Below are positions 16,373 to 25,204 of a stretch of DNA of 64,000 bases, one piece after another. A program made the translations under genes and the position numbers. The notes beneath the pieces were generated by a model. It had not been told where the DNA came from, made no database searches, and was given only the letters and a program-made list of their open reading frames with translations. Within the stretch, counting starts at the first letter, position 1, and every line of letters begins with the position of its first letter. Origin of the DNA: Empedobacter sp036647415 (GTDB lineage: Bacteria > Bacteroidota > Bacteroidia > Flavobacteriales > Weeksellaceae); assembly GCF_036647415.1 (NCBI RefSeq), contig NZ_JAVXKG010000002.1, positions 62,001 through 126,000 on the forward strand, written 5' to 3'.

Positions 16373-16380
16373 TACTTTTG
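16373..16380 (+). promoter_or_regulatory. candidate promoter of the flavin/ankyrin operon, -7 element
   Basis: TACTTTTG matches TAnnTTTG. A TTG lies only 12 nt upstream, closer than the usual spacing, so the -33 part is weak. Transcription would start just before or within the palindrome at 16393. Confidence 0.5.
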
Positions 16381-16392
16381 AACACTAATTAA

Positions 16393-16405
16393 ATTTAGTC
16401 TAAAT
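16393..16405. promoter_or_regulatory. candidate operator palindrome
   Basis: ATTTAG-T-CTAAAT is a perfect 6-1-6 inverted repeat about 13 nt after the -7 element and about 25 nt before the first ATG of the operon. Its size, symmetry and A+T character resemble Fur-type metal-regulator sites. The regulator is not identified. Confidence 0.4.
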
Positions 16406-16430
16406 AATAATTCTATATACTCAATTCGAT

Positions 16431-17906
16431 ATGAAAAGAATATTTTTTACAATGTTGTTATTGTCTTCTTTCTTAAAAGCACAAGATAATTCGATGCTAA
16501 ACGCTAATTTCTGGAAATCTAAACCAGATGTTACGGCTATTAAAGCAGAAGTGTCAAAAGGAAATAATCCTGCACAAGCAAATGGTGGAAATCATGATAT
16601 TGTGAGTATGGCAATTAACAATGAAGCTCCTTTGGAAACGATAAAATATTTGATCGATCAACCAGGAAACAGTGTTGACAAACTAACTCATGACGGGCGT
16701 TTGTATATCCATTGGGCTGCGAGTAGAGGAAATGTAGAATTGATAAATTATTTAATTTCAAAAGGTACCGAAATTGATAGAACAGATGACAAAGGCGCTA
16801 CACCATTAGCTTTTGCTGCAAGTAACGGACAAATAAATCCAGCAGTTTATGAAGCTTTTTTTAAGGCAGGAATCAATCCAAAACAAAAATATACAAACGG
16901 TGCTACTATTTTACTTTTAGCAATTCCGAATGATACAGAGTTTAAATTAACTGATTATTTAACAACAAAAGGTTTATCATTAAAAGATACTGATGAATTA
17001 GGAAAAACAGCTTTTGATTACGCTGCTCGTAACGGAAACGTTGAATTCCTGAAAAAAATAATTGAAAAAAGTATTAAACCTACTGGTAATGCATTAATCA
17101 TTGCTTCTCAGGGTACACGTTCTACTACAAATGGTTTGTCAACCTATAAATATTTGGTAGAAGATTTAAAATTGAAAGCAAATTCGGTTGGTGAAAACGG
17201 CGAAAATGTTTTACATAATCTTGTTAAGAAAAAAGATCAAACAGAAAATATCAACTATTTTATTGCAAAAGGAGTTGATGTAAATGCAACGGATAAAGAC
17301 GGAAATAATGCATTTATGAATGCTTCTGGTTCTAAAAATTTAGATGCAGTACAGTTAACTCTTCCAAAGGTTAAAAATATAAATGCAGCAAACTCTAAAG
17401 GAGAAACGGCTTTGATGATGGCTGTTCATAATGGTTCGCCAGAAATTATTTCTTTTTTAATAGAAAATGGTGCAAAAACAGACATCAAAACGAAAGAAGG
17501 AAATTTGGGTTACTATTTAGTTCAGTCGTATAAAACGCCTCGTCCAGGTGAAAAAAATGAAGAGTTTAAACAAAAGTTAGATATACTAACTAAAAATGGA
17601 TTCAATTTTGCTACACCACAACCAGACGGAAGTTCATTGTATAGTGTTGCTGTAAGCAAAAATGATATTAATTTATTTAACTTATTAAATGGTTTAAAAA
17701 TTGATGTTAATGCTGCCAATTCAGAAGGAACAACTGCTTTGCACAAAGCTGCTTTGATGGCTAAAGATGATGTAATCTTAAAACATTTGGTAAGTTTAGG
17801 TGCTAATAAAAAAGCAAAAACTGAGTTTGATGAAACAGCTTATGATTTAGCTTCTGAAAATGAATCATTAAAAGAAAACAAAATATCAATCGATTTTTTA
17901 AAATAA
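16431..17906 (+). CDS. secreted ankyrin-repeat protein
   Basis: The 491-residue protein has a signal peptide (MKRIFFTMLLLSSFLKAQ) and then about a dozen ankyrin repeats. Clear repeat cores include GRLYIHWAASRGNVELINYL, GATPLAFAASNGQ, GKTAFDYAARNGNVEFLKKI, GETALMMAVHNGSPEIISFL and GTTALHKAALMAKDDVILKH. Ankyrin arrays are protein-binding scaffolds, and here the protein would act in the periplasm or at the outer membrane. It is the first gene of an operon with a DUF2271 protein, a PepSY flavoreductase and ApbE, so it may hold these redox partners together (inference). Confidence 0.9.
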   Translation: MKRIFFTMLLLSSFLKAQDNSMLNANFWKSKPDVTAIKAEVSKGNNPAQANGGNHDIVSMAINNEAPLETIKYLIDQPGNSVDKLTHDGRLYIHWAASRGNVELINYLISKGTEIDRTDDKGATPLAFAASNGQINPAVYEAFFKAGINPKQKYTNGATILLLAIPNDTEFKLTDYLTTKGLSLKDTDELGKTAFDYAARNGNVEFLKKIIEKSIKPTGNALIIASQGTRSTTNGLSTYKYLVEDLKLKANSVGENGENVLHNLVKKKDQTENINYFIAKGVDVNATDKDGNNAFMNASGSKNLDAVQLTLPKVKNINAANSKGETALMMAVHNGSPEIISFLIENGAKTDIKTKEGNLGYYLVQSYKTPRPGEKNEEFKQKLDILTKNGFNFATPQPDGSSLYSVAVSKNDINLFNLLNGLKIDVNAANSEGTTALHKAALMAKDDVILKHLVSLGANKKAKTEFDETAYDLASENESLKENKISIDFLK

Positions 17907-17938
17907 AAAAAACGATATAAAATCTATATTTATACAAA

Positions 17939-18424
17939 ATGAAATCTTTTTTTAAAATAACATTTACCGCGCTTTTCATGTTCGGATTAGCACTTACTGC
18001 ATCTGCACAAAGTGTAAAATATAAATGCATGTTACAAATGACAAATTACAAAGGTTTAGAAGCCTATGTAGTGGTTTCTCTTATAGACCCAAAAGGTAAT
18101 TACGAAAAAACATTGTACATGATGGGACCAGACAAACAATGGTATAACGGTTTCAAACAATGGGATAAATTCAATAAAAAGAAAAAAGAAAAATTGAATG
18201 GAATCACTGGTGCTTCTGTAGCTGCTGGTGATCGTAGCATCACAACTTTTGCTATAGATGCAACTAAAATGAACAAAGGTTACAAATTACGTTTCGAATC
18301 GGCTGTAGAAGATGGACAATATCATGTAAACGACATCGAAATTCCTCTTACAACTGCTGGTATTACTCAAAAAGTTGAAGGTACTGGTTATATCCGTTAC
18401 GTAAAATTAAATAAAGCACAATAA
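17939..18424 (+). CDS. DUF2271 domain protein with candidate flavinylation motif
   Basis: The 161-residue protein has a signal peptide (MKSFFKITFTALFMFGLALTASAQ) and a DUF2271 domain covering the rest. Residues 87-93, NGITGAS, fit the core of the ApbE flavinylation motif, (S/T)GA(S/T), in which FMN is attached to the last Ser/Thr (here Ser93). The apbE gene is two genes downstream. A periplasmic FMN-carrying electron shuttle is therefore a reasonable reading. DUF2271 alone has no assigned reaction. It lies 32 nt after the ankyrin gene and 16 nt before the PepSY reductase. Confidence 0.85.
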   Translation: MKSFFKITFTALFMFGLALTASAQSVKYKCMLQMTNYKGLEAYVVVSLIDPKGNYEKTLYMMGPDKQWYNGFKQWDKFNKKKKEKLNGITGASVAAGDRSITTFAIDATKMNKGYKLRFESAVEDGQYHVNDIEIPLTTAGITQKVEGTGYIRYVKLNKAQ

Positions 18425-18440
18425 GAACTAAATTATAATC

Positions 18441-20639
18441 ATGACCTTATCGGTTTGGCGCTATGCGCATTTAGCATTAGCAATAATTTCATTTCTATTT
18501 CTCACAATGGCTTCTATTACAGGAGTCATTTTGGCTATTGACCCAGTTGTAGAAAAAACTCAACCTTATAAAGTAGACAATTTTGATGCAATAACTTTAG
18601 CTCAATCATTGCCCGAACTTAGAAAAATTTATCCAGAATTGGTTGAATTAAGTGTTAATCACAATCAATTTGTAACATTAGAAGGCTTTGATGCAGACGG
18701 AAATGATTTTAAACAATTTGTAAATCCAATAACAGGAAAAGCATTAGGAACTCCAAAAGAAAAAAGTGAATTTATTCAGTGGATTACCTCGCTTCACCGT
18801 TCATTATTTTTACACGAAACAGGTCGTTTTATTGTCGGAATAATATCTTTTTTACTATTATTGATTTCAGTTTCTGGAACAATATTAATCATAAAAAGAC
18901 AACAAGGAATTCGTCATTTTTTTGCTAAGATTAATAAAGATTATTTTGCACAATATTTTCATGTTGTAACAGGAAGAATTTTATTAATTCCAATATTAAT
19001 TATTTCATTAACTGGAACATATCTATTTATGATTCGTTTTGAAATAATTCCGAATAAAGAAATTGAAGCTCAAGAAATTTCATCTTCTGCAAACGAAAAT
19101 TCAAAACAAATTGAACTAAAAGATTTTCCAATTTTCAAATCAACATTATTGGCTGATGTTGATAAAATAGAATTTCCATTTGATTCTGAAGATCCAGAAG
19201 AATTTTATAAAATAAAACTAAAAGACCGCGAATTAACTGTAAATCAATTGACAGGAAAAGTAGAAAATGAAACCATTTATCCAACTTCAAAAGTTCTCGA
19301 AAATCTTAGTTTAAATCTACACACTGGGCGTACAAATATGCTTTGGGCAGTTATTTTGGGAATTGCGTCCCTTAATATTTTGTTTTTTATTTATTCAGGA
19401 TTTGCAATTACATTAAAACGAAAAGCAACAAAAATTAAGAATAAATATAAAGCTGAAGATGCTGAAACAATTATTTTAGTTGGTTCCGAAAATGGCTCTA
19501 CGCTTACGTTTGCTAATAAAATTCATCAACAATTTTTAGATGCTGGAGAAAAATCATTTTTGACAGAACTTAATCAATATAAAACTTTTCCGAAAGCAAA
19601 AAAACTCATCATTTTCACTTCAACTTATGGTTTGGGTGATGCGCCTACAAATGCAAAAAATTTCGAGAAATTAATCAATAAAATACCTCAAGAACAAACT
19701 ATAAATTATTCTGTAATTGGTTTTGGATCTAAAGCTTACGAGGATTATTGCGCCTTTGCTATTAGAATTGATGAAATTTTAGCGAACCAAAATTGGACAA
19801 ATCGTTTGGTAGAAATCAAAACTGTTAATGATAGATCGCCAGAGGATTTCACAGATTGGGTTAACTCATTTAACGAAAAATCTGAAATAAAACTTGCGAC
19901 AACGTCTGCTTTATATTCAGAAAAAACGCCAAAACTAAAAAATTTAAAAGTTGTTGAAAAAACTAATCTTAAAGAAAATGATAAAACTTTTTCTTTAAAA
20001 ATTTCAACAAATCAAAAGTTCCAATCAGGAGATTTAATCGCTGTTTATCCAGAAAATGATCACCGAGAAAGACTTTATTCTATTGGTAAAGTTGACAACA
20101 AAATTCAGTTAATTGTTAAGTTACATGAGTTTGGTTTAGGTTCTCAATTCTTAAATAATTTGTCAATTAATTCGACTTTAAAAGCAAAAATTGTTCATAA
20201 TTCGACCTTTCATTTTCCTAAAAAGTCAAAAAAGGTTGTGATGATTGCGAACGGAACAGGAATTGCGCCATTTTTAGGAATGATTGATGAGAACTCTAAA
20301 AAGATTGAAACGCACTTATATTGCGGATTTAGGCATAATAATGACACGACAAAATCTTATGCTGAATTTACTGAAAAGCAAATTGAACGAAATCATTTAT
20401 CAAAATTCAATATTGCTTTTTCGAGAGAAGAAAATTCTGAATATGTGATGGATTTAGTCAAAAAAGATGCAAATTTATTTGTTGAAACATTACAAAACGG
20501 AGGAACAATTATGATTTGTGGCGCTTTGGCAATGCAACATGATGTAGAAAAAATTTTGGAAATAATTTGTCAAGAACATCTAAATAAATCCTTTGATGAA
20601 TTCAAAACGAATGGTCAATTATTAACAGATTGTTATTAG
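18441..20639 (+). CDS. PepSY membrane domain-flavodoxin-ferredoxin reductase fusion
   Basis: The 732-residue protein has three parts. Residues 1 to about 320 form a PepSY-type membrane domain with four helices (near 9-31, 130-152, 175-200, 297-320) and helix-proximal histidines in RYAHLAL, LHRSLFLHE, YFHVVTGR and LHTGR that could bind haem. Residues of about 340-470 form a flavodoxin domain (GSENGSTLTFANK, FTSTYGLGDAPTNA). From about 500 on there is a CysJ-like FAD/NAD(P)H reductase (RERLYSIG, ANGTGIAPFLGMI, LYCGFRH, MICGALAMQHDV). It would carry electrons from cytoplasmic NAD(P)H across the membrane, as proposed for siderophore-iron reductases. Confidence 0.93.
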   Translation: MTLSVWRYAHLALAIISFLFLTMASITGVILAIDPVVEKTQPYKVDNFDAITLAQSLPELRKIYPELVELSVNHNQFVTLEGFDADGNDFKQFVNPITGKALGTPKEKSEFIQWITSLHRSLFLHETGRFIVGIISFLLLLISVSGTILIIKRQQGIRHFFAKINKDYFAQYFHVVTGRILLIPILIISLTGTYLFMIRFEIIPNKEIEAQEISSSANENSKQIELKDFPIFKSTLLADVDKIEFPFDSEDPEEFYKIKLKDRELTVNQLTGKVENETIYPTSKVLENLSLNLHTGRTNMLWAVILGIASLNILFFIYSGFAITLKRKATKIKNKYKAEDAETIILVGSENGSTLTFANKIHQQFLDAGEKSFLTELNQYKTFPKAKKLIIFTSTYGLGDAPTNAKNFEKLINKIPQEQTINYSVIGFGSKAYEDYCAFAIRIDEILANQNWTNRLVEIKTVNDRSPEDFTDWVNSFNEKSEIKLATTSALYSEKTPKLKNLKVVEKTNLKENDKTFSLKISTNQKFQSGDLIAVYPENDHRERLYSIGKVDNKIQLIVKLHEFGLGSQFLNNLSINSTLKAKIVHNSTFHFPKKSKKVVMIANGTGIAPFLGMIDENSKKIETHLYCGFRHNNDTTKSYAEFTEKQIERNHLSKFNIAFSREENSEYVMDLVKKDANLFVETLQNGGTIMICGALAMQHDVEKILEIICQEHLNKSFDEFKTNGQLLTDCY

Positions 20640-20669
20640 GATAATTCATTAATTTGAAAATGTGATAAT

Positions 20670-21671
20670 TTGGAAATTCTAAAAAAAATACTCCCTTTTA
20701 TAGTATTTGTAGCTCTGATTTACGCTAATGCTCAAACGGTTGGAGTTAGAGATACAATTTTGATGGGAAGTAAATTCAAAATTACGCTTGTTGATAAAGA
20801 TTCTATTTCTACGGAAAAAAATATCAATAAAGCAATTGATGAAATTATACGAATCGAAAAACTAATCTCTGATTGGAAACCAGATTCACAGGTTTCACAA
20901 GTCAATCAAAATGCAGGAATTAAACCAATTAAAGTTGATAAAGAAGTTTTTGAGTTGACAAAAAGAGCAATTTATTTCTCTGAAATCACAAATGGAGGAT
21001 TCGATATTAGCTTTGCTGCAATGGACAAAATCTGGAAATTTGATGGCTCTATAGAAATTCTTCCGACACAAGAAGAAATCAATAAAGCAATTGCTAAAAT
21101 TGGTTATAAAAACATTGTTTTAGATGAAAAAAACTCAACTATTTTCTTGAAACTCTCTGGAATGAAAATTGGTTTTGGATCAATTGGAAAAGGATATGCT
21201 GCTCAAAAAACCAGAAATTTCATGCAAAATTTGGGTATAGAAGCTGGAATTATAGATGCTTCGGGCGATATGACAACTTGGGGAAATCAGCCTGATAATT
21301 CTCTTTGGAAAATTGGTATAATCAACCCGTTTAAACGTTATAAAACGGCTGATATTTTAACGATGAAAAATGGCGCCGTTACAACTTCTGGAGATTACGA
21401 AAAATTTATATTAATTGACGGTAAACGATATTCACACATCATCAATCCGAAAACTGGTTATCCCGTAACTGGCTTAACAAGCGTTACTGTAATTGGTCCG
21501 GATGCTGAAATGTGTAACGGCTATAGCACGTCTATAATGGTTTTAGGTAAAGAAAAAGGATTAGAATTAATTCATAAAAATCCTGATTATGGCGCTATGT
21601 TAATTACTGATTCGGGTAAAATTATTCGATCAAAAAATTATAAAAAAATTAAACAAAGTTTGAAGAAATAA
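20670..21671 (+). CDS. apbE: FAD:protein FMN transferase (ApbE)
   Basis: ApbE cleaves FAD and attaches FMN to Ser/Thr of target proteins outside the cytoplasm. The 333-residue protein has a signal peptide (MEILKKILPFIVFVALIYANAQ), the early MGSKFKITLVDKD, EKLISDWKPDSQVSQVN, GGFDISFAAMDKIWKFDG, GSIGKGYAAQKTRNF with DASGDMTTWGNQ, and the metal site region SHIINPKTGYPVTGL. The start codon is TTG at 20670; an ATG nine bases earlier is followed at once by a stop. It is the last gene of the operon, and the DUF2271 protein is its likely substrate. Confidence 0.93.
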   Translation: MEILKKILPFIVFVALIYANAQTVGVRDTILMGSKFKITLVDKDSISTEKNINKAIDEIIRIEKLISDWKPDSQVSQVNQNAGIKPIKVDKEVFELTKRAIYFSEITNGGFDISFAAMDKIWKFDGSIEILPTQEEINKAIAKIGYKNIVLDEKNSTIFLKLSGMKIGFGSIGKGYAAQKTRNFMQNLGIEAGIIDASGDMTTWGNQPDNSLWKIGIINPFKRYKTADILTMKNGAVTTSGDYEKFILIDGKRYSHIINPKTGYPVTGLTSVTVIGPDAEMCNGYSTSIMVLGKEKGLELIHKNPDYGAMLITDSGKIIRSKNYKKIKQSLKK

Positions 21672-21692
21672 ACTTTATTTTTTTATTGAAAT

Positions 21693-21722
21693 ATTCTTCT
21701 TCGACAAGCTCAGAATGACAAT
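21693..21722. repeat. REP-like element, minus-orientation half
   Basis: CTTCTTCGACAAGCTCAGAATGACAAT is the reverse complement of the TCATTCTGAGC(C/T)TGTCGAAG unit seen after hisD. Confidence 0.7.
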
Positions 21723-21775
21723 CGAATATTTTTTATTGAATTTATTTAAGAATTACATAAAGTTATGAAAAGATG

Positions 21776-21829
21776 CTGTCACATTGAGCTTGTCGAAATG
21801 TAAACTATTCTTCGAAAGACTCAGAATGC
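21776..21829. repeat. REP-like element, hairpin copy
   Basis: CTGTCACATTGAGCTTGTCG on the left and TTCTTCGAAAGACTCAGAATG on the right are the two orientations of the same unit as at 5630, separated by a short loop. The second arm is mutated. Confidence 0.65.
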
Positions 21830-21863
21830 TAAGAGAAAATCCTATTATAACAAACATCAAAAA

Positions 21864-21947
21864 GCGTTAGGGATAGGAGTGAAAATCCTTTTTTGTAGAC
21901 ACAGTGTCTACAAAAAAGATTGTAATGGATAGCCCGCCCGAACGCCC
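21864..21947. repeat. intergenic repeat GCGTTAGGGAT...GAACGCCC, copy 2
   Basis: The flanks match copy 1 at 16170-16248. The centre is a perfect 15-bp hairpin: CTTTTTTGTAGACAC (21888-21902), a single-base centre, GTGTCTACAAAAAAG (21904-21918). It lies in the gap between the convergent apbE and S41 peptidase genes. Confidence 0.8.
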
Positions 21948-21955
21948 AAATAATT

Positions 21956-23533
21956 TTATTTCTCTAAAATTTTATTGTATTGCTCGTTTGCATTGGAAAT
22001 ATCTTTCAAAATCCAACTTAATTCGGGATCAAAATTCTTTATTTTAGTGGTTAAATTTTGCTTAATTTCTTTATTAGGATACACTCCTCGCCCCTTTTCT
22101 TCGCGCATTTCTATTGGAGAAAGATAGACAGTACCTACCGAAAAATGGAGCTTTGTATGTGGCATTTTAAACTTAGGCATCAATCCAGCAACTGTTCCAT
22201 TGAAATCTCCGCCCGTTTCCTCTCCAACAAAATATGCTCTATTTTTTATTTGTAAATTGGACGCAATAAGGCTTGAAGCAGAATAAGAACCTCCGTTTAT
22301 CAACACATATAAGTTGCCTTTGTAGACTAAATTTTCATCGATTTTGACAAAAGAAAATGGCATTTTTAACTCATATTCTTCGTTATCCATTTTTGAAGTT
22401 GAGAAAAAAGTATAACCAGAACCCAGCCATAATAAAGGATATGTAGGAATTGGGAAAAGATTGTACAACGATTTACCAAAAGAGGTTTTATTCGCGACAA
22501 TTTTTTTACCTAAAAAAGGTTTCGAATCTTCAACCAAATAACTATATAAGTAATGCGCATCTTTTATATAACCACCACCATTATTTCTAATGTCTAAAAT
22601 AAGATTGTCTACGTGATGATTTTTTATGTCAGAAAAGATTTCTTTATGTAGCTCTTTCGTTTTACCTTTTCGGAAATCATTTATTCTGAGAACAGCAATT
22701 GTGCTGTCATTTGTAGGAAAACTTAAATCTTTAGAATATGATTTTGATGAACGACTATAGCCATAACGCTTCTGTTTTAGACGAATTTTACGTTGTTCTT
22801 GCTTTACAACTTTTGTTAAAACAGTATCTTTTTTATCTTGTTGTGATGTCTTAATTTTAGGAAATGTACGGTATGATTTTTTGCGAACAATATTATTCCC
22901 CATCAAAAAGGTAAGCTCTACAGAATCTTTAACACCTTCATCTAACGTTATGAAATTAAGAAAAGTACGGTTAAAATAATTGTCTGAAAACGTATTATTG
23001 TTGCCATCGCCATAAATACTTTGTTTGTACTTATTGTAAAGCTCTTTCGTAGAATAATTATCTATAGCCAACAATGCTGAACCTGAAACGATTGGATTTG
23101 TTTTTGAATAATCTTTGACTAAAAAAACTGAATCATTTTGCCAAAAAAAAATATAATTATTAAAAGCAGATTTAGATTCTTCGTACTTCTTTTTTTGTTT
23201 TTTTTCTAATCGTTTATTTAACGGATAAACATCAGTATGTCCATGTTTTAAACTTCTGAAAATCGGAAAAAATTTAATATAAAAATCATTCGGTTTAAGT
23301 GGTTTATCAATTGTTTTTTTGAAACTATCAAATTTAAAATCTATTTCTTTTTGGGATGTATATAAATCTAATTTCGGATGATAACGTTTCAATTTTTTAT
23401 ACGTAAAATCAACATCTTTCTTTAAATCTGATACAGCAATAACTTTATCAACATGTGCATTGTACTGCTTTACAGAGGTACAACTACATATTAATCCGAT
23501 CACAAATAAAAAAAGAATTGATTTTATTTTCAT
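21956..23533 (-). CDS. S41 family peptidase lipoprotein (copy A)
   Basis: The 525-residue protein starts with a lipoprotein signal (LFLFVIGLICSCTSVK, Cys about 16-18). It has an N-terminal helical part (VIAVSDLKKDVDFTYKKL), a region with LDIRNNGGGYIKDAHYLYS, and the serine motif NGGSYSASSLIASNL followed by VGEETGGDFNGTVAG. The CtpA-type catalytic lysine after the serine is not at its usual place, so it belongs with the IRBP/Tricorn-like S41 branch. It is 40-50% like its upstream neighbour by eye, and its ATG directly abuts that gene's stop codon. The substrate is unknown. Confidence 0.9.
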   Translation of the reverse strand: MKIKSILFLFVIGLICSCTSVKQYNAHVDKVIAVSDLKKDVDFTYKKLKRYHPKLDLYTSQKEIDFKFDSFKKTIDKPLKPNDFYIKFFPIFRSLKHGHTDVYPLNKRLEKKQKKKYEESKSAFNNYIFFWQNDSVFLVKDYSKTNPIVSGSALLAIDNYSTKELYNKYKQSIYGDGNNNTFSDNYFNRTFLNFITLDEGVKDSVELTFLMGNNIVRKKSYRTFPKIKTSQQDKKDTVLTKVVKQEQRKIRLKQKRYGYSRSSKSYSKDLSFPTNDSTIAVLRINDFRKGKTKELHKEIFSDIKNHHVDNLILDIRNNGGGYIKDAHYLYSYLVEDSKPFLGKKIVANKTSFGKSLYNLFPIPTYPLLWLGSGYTFFSTSKMDNEEYELKMPFSFVKIDENLVYKGNLYVLINGGSYSASSLIASNLQIKNRAYFVGEETGGDFNGTVAGLMPKFKMPHTKLHFSVGTVYLSPIEMREEKGRGVYPNKEIKQNLTTKIKNFDPELSWILKDISNANEQYNKILEK

Positions 23534-25156
23534 TTATTTTTTTGATTTTATATCATTCAAAATCCAGTCTAATTGTGGATCTTTTTTATTCAAAATATCG
23601 TCAAAAGTCATACTAATTGGAATATTAGGCATAACTCCACGTCCTATTAATTCACGTGAAGTGTTTGGTTTAAAATCAATCAAACCATATAATAACTTTA
23701 ATTTTGAATTTTTTAATTCATAAATTTTCATACTTCCTGCGACGGTTCCATTATAATCACCACCTGTTTCTTCACCAACAAAAATTGCTTTTCCTTCGTT
23801 TTGCAAAGCAGAAGAAATGACACTTGTTGCCGAATAAGATGAACCATTTGTTAGGACATATAAATTACCTTTATACTTATTTGGCTGTTCGATATAATCC
23901 TTTTTATTCGTCGATCTATAAAAATAACCATCTTCCGCTTTATGTGTTTTCAATAAAGTTTTAGTATACGTATAAAGTGAATATGGTAACGTAATTGTAT
24001 TTCCTACTATACCAAATTGATTAAAATAATTTTTTACTAAAGAAAATCTCGAATTTATTTTCATTTCATCTGCCATAACGGTTTGTTTTCCTTCTCTTGA
24101 AGTCAAAAAAGAGTATAAATAATTAATATCTTTCGCATAGCCGCCACCATTATTACGAATATCAAGAATTAGATTTTTAACATTCAATTTTTGAATTGAA
24201 TCAAATACAAATGGATAAGCTTCTTTACCATGACTGATTGAAAACGACTTGATATTTAAAATAACAGTTGTAGAATCTTCTTTATTTGGGAAAATTAATT
24301 CGCGCTGATAATCATTTTTACTTTTATTATAAACAAAATATTTTTTGATATCAGATTTATGTTTTTCTAACTCTTTTTTGCGTTTTTTATCTTCTTTAGA
24401 TAATTTTATTTTAGCAACTTTTTCTACCTTTTTTTCTGGAATTGAATCATTTTTTACACTTTTAATCGATTTTTTGTCTTTTTTCTTAGAAAATTCTCTT
24501 TTCATAGTTTGAGTAAAAACAGTGTTATTTTTTGTGAAAGTAATATCGACAGAATCTACAAGTCCAATCTGATTATTAAGAAAACGTAAATAACCACCAG
24601 CATACATGTATTTATCTCCAGTCGAAATATATCCATCACCTTTTCTATAATCTTGATACTGTTTATAAAAATCGTTAAACGAAACTCCATTAATTGCTAA
24701 AACTTCTGTATTAACAACTAATGTCGTGTCTTTTGAATAATTTCTATTTAAATATAAATGATTATCAAATGATTTTAATTCTATTAGATTTAGAAGTCCT
24801 TTTGAGTTTTTGTATTTTTTCTTCTCTTCTTTCGTCGGGCGTTTACTCAGCGCAAAAACAACTGTATGTCCATGTCCAAAACTTGAAACAACTTTAGATA
24901 ATTCTCGTTGAAAATCGTTCGGTTTCATTGGGTTTTGAAGTGATTTACTAAAACTATCTAATCTATTTGTAATAATCTTTTTTGAGTGATACATGTCTAT
25001 ATTAACATGTTTTGTCAACAATTGCTTTTTTGCAACGTCTACATCTTTTCGTAAATCGTCTACAGAAATAGCTTTATCTATATGTGCATTATACTTCTCA
25101 ACAGAAACACAAGATGATATTATAAGAATAATAAAAAATGTAAAAAAAAATTTCAT
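23534..25156 (-). CDS. S41 family peptidase lipoprotein (copy B)
   Basis: This is the paralogue of the next gene downstream, 540 residues long, with the same architecture: lipoprotein signal FIILIISSCVSVEKYNAHID, an N-terminal SVDDLRKDVDVAKKQL helix, LDIRNNGGGYAKDINYLYS, and serine motif NGSSYSATSVISSALQ then VGEETGGDYNGTVAG. A lysine-rich insert (KKVEKVAKIKLSKEDKKRKK) lies near residues 240-265. The two genes are clearly a tandem duplication and are coupled by abutting stop and start codons. Periplasmic or surface proteolysis is likely; the target is not known. Confidence 0.9.
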   Translation of the reverse strand: MKFFFTFFIILIISSCVSVEKYNAHIDKAISVDDLRKDVDVAKKQLLTKHVNIDMYHSKKIITNRLDSFSKSLQNPMKPNDFQRELSKVVSSFGHGHTVVFALSKRPTKEEKKKYKNSKGLLNLIELKSFDNHLYLNRNYSKDTTLVVNTEVLAINGVSFNDFYKQYQDYRKGDGYISTGDKYMYAGGYLRFLNNQIGLVDSVDITFTKNNTVFTQTMKREFSKKKDKKSIKSVKNDSIPEKKVEKVAKIKLSKEDKKRKKELEKHKSDIKKYFVYNKSKNDYQRELIFPNKEDSTTVILNIKSFSISHGKEAYPFVFDSIQKLNVKNLILDIRNNGGGYAKDINYLYSFLTSREGKQTVMADEMKINSRFSLVKNYFNQFGIVGNTITLPYSLYTYTKTLLKTHKAEDGYFYRSTNKKDYIEQPNKYKGNLYVLTNGSSYSATSVISSALQNEGKAIFVGEETGGDYNGTVAGSMKIYELKNSKLKLLYGLIDFKPNTSRELIGRGVMPNIPISMTFDDILNKKDPQLDWILNDIKSKK

Positions 25157-25204
25157 AGTTAATAGTTTGGTTATAGACGGTATAATTTAAGAAAAGTTAC
25201 AATT

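Larger units (their letters stand above)
16093..16430. other. 338-nt intergenic region between divergent operons
   Basis: The region holds a dispersed repeat at 16170-16248, a Bacteroidota -7 element at 16373-16380, and a palindrome at 16393-16405, all described separately. The rest is A+T-rich. No further gene is visible. Confidence 0.7.
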
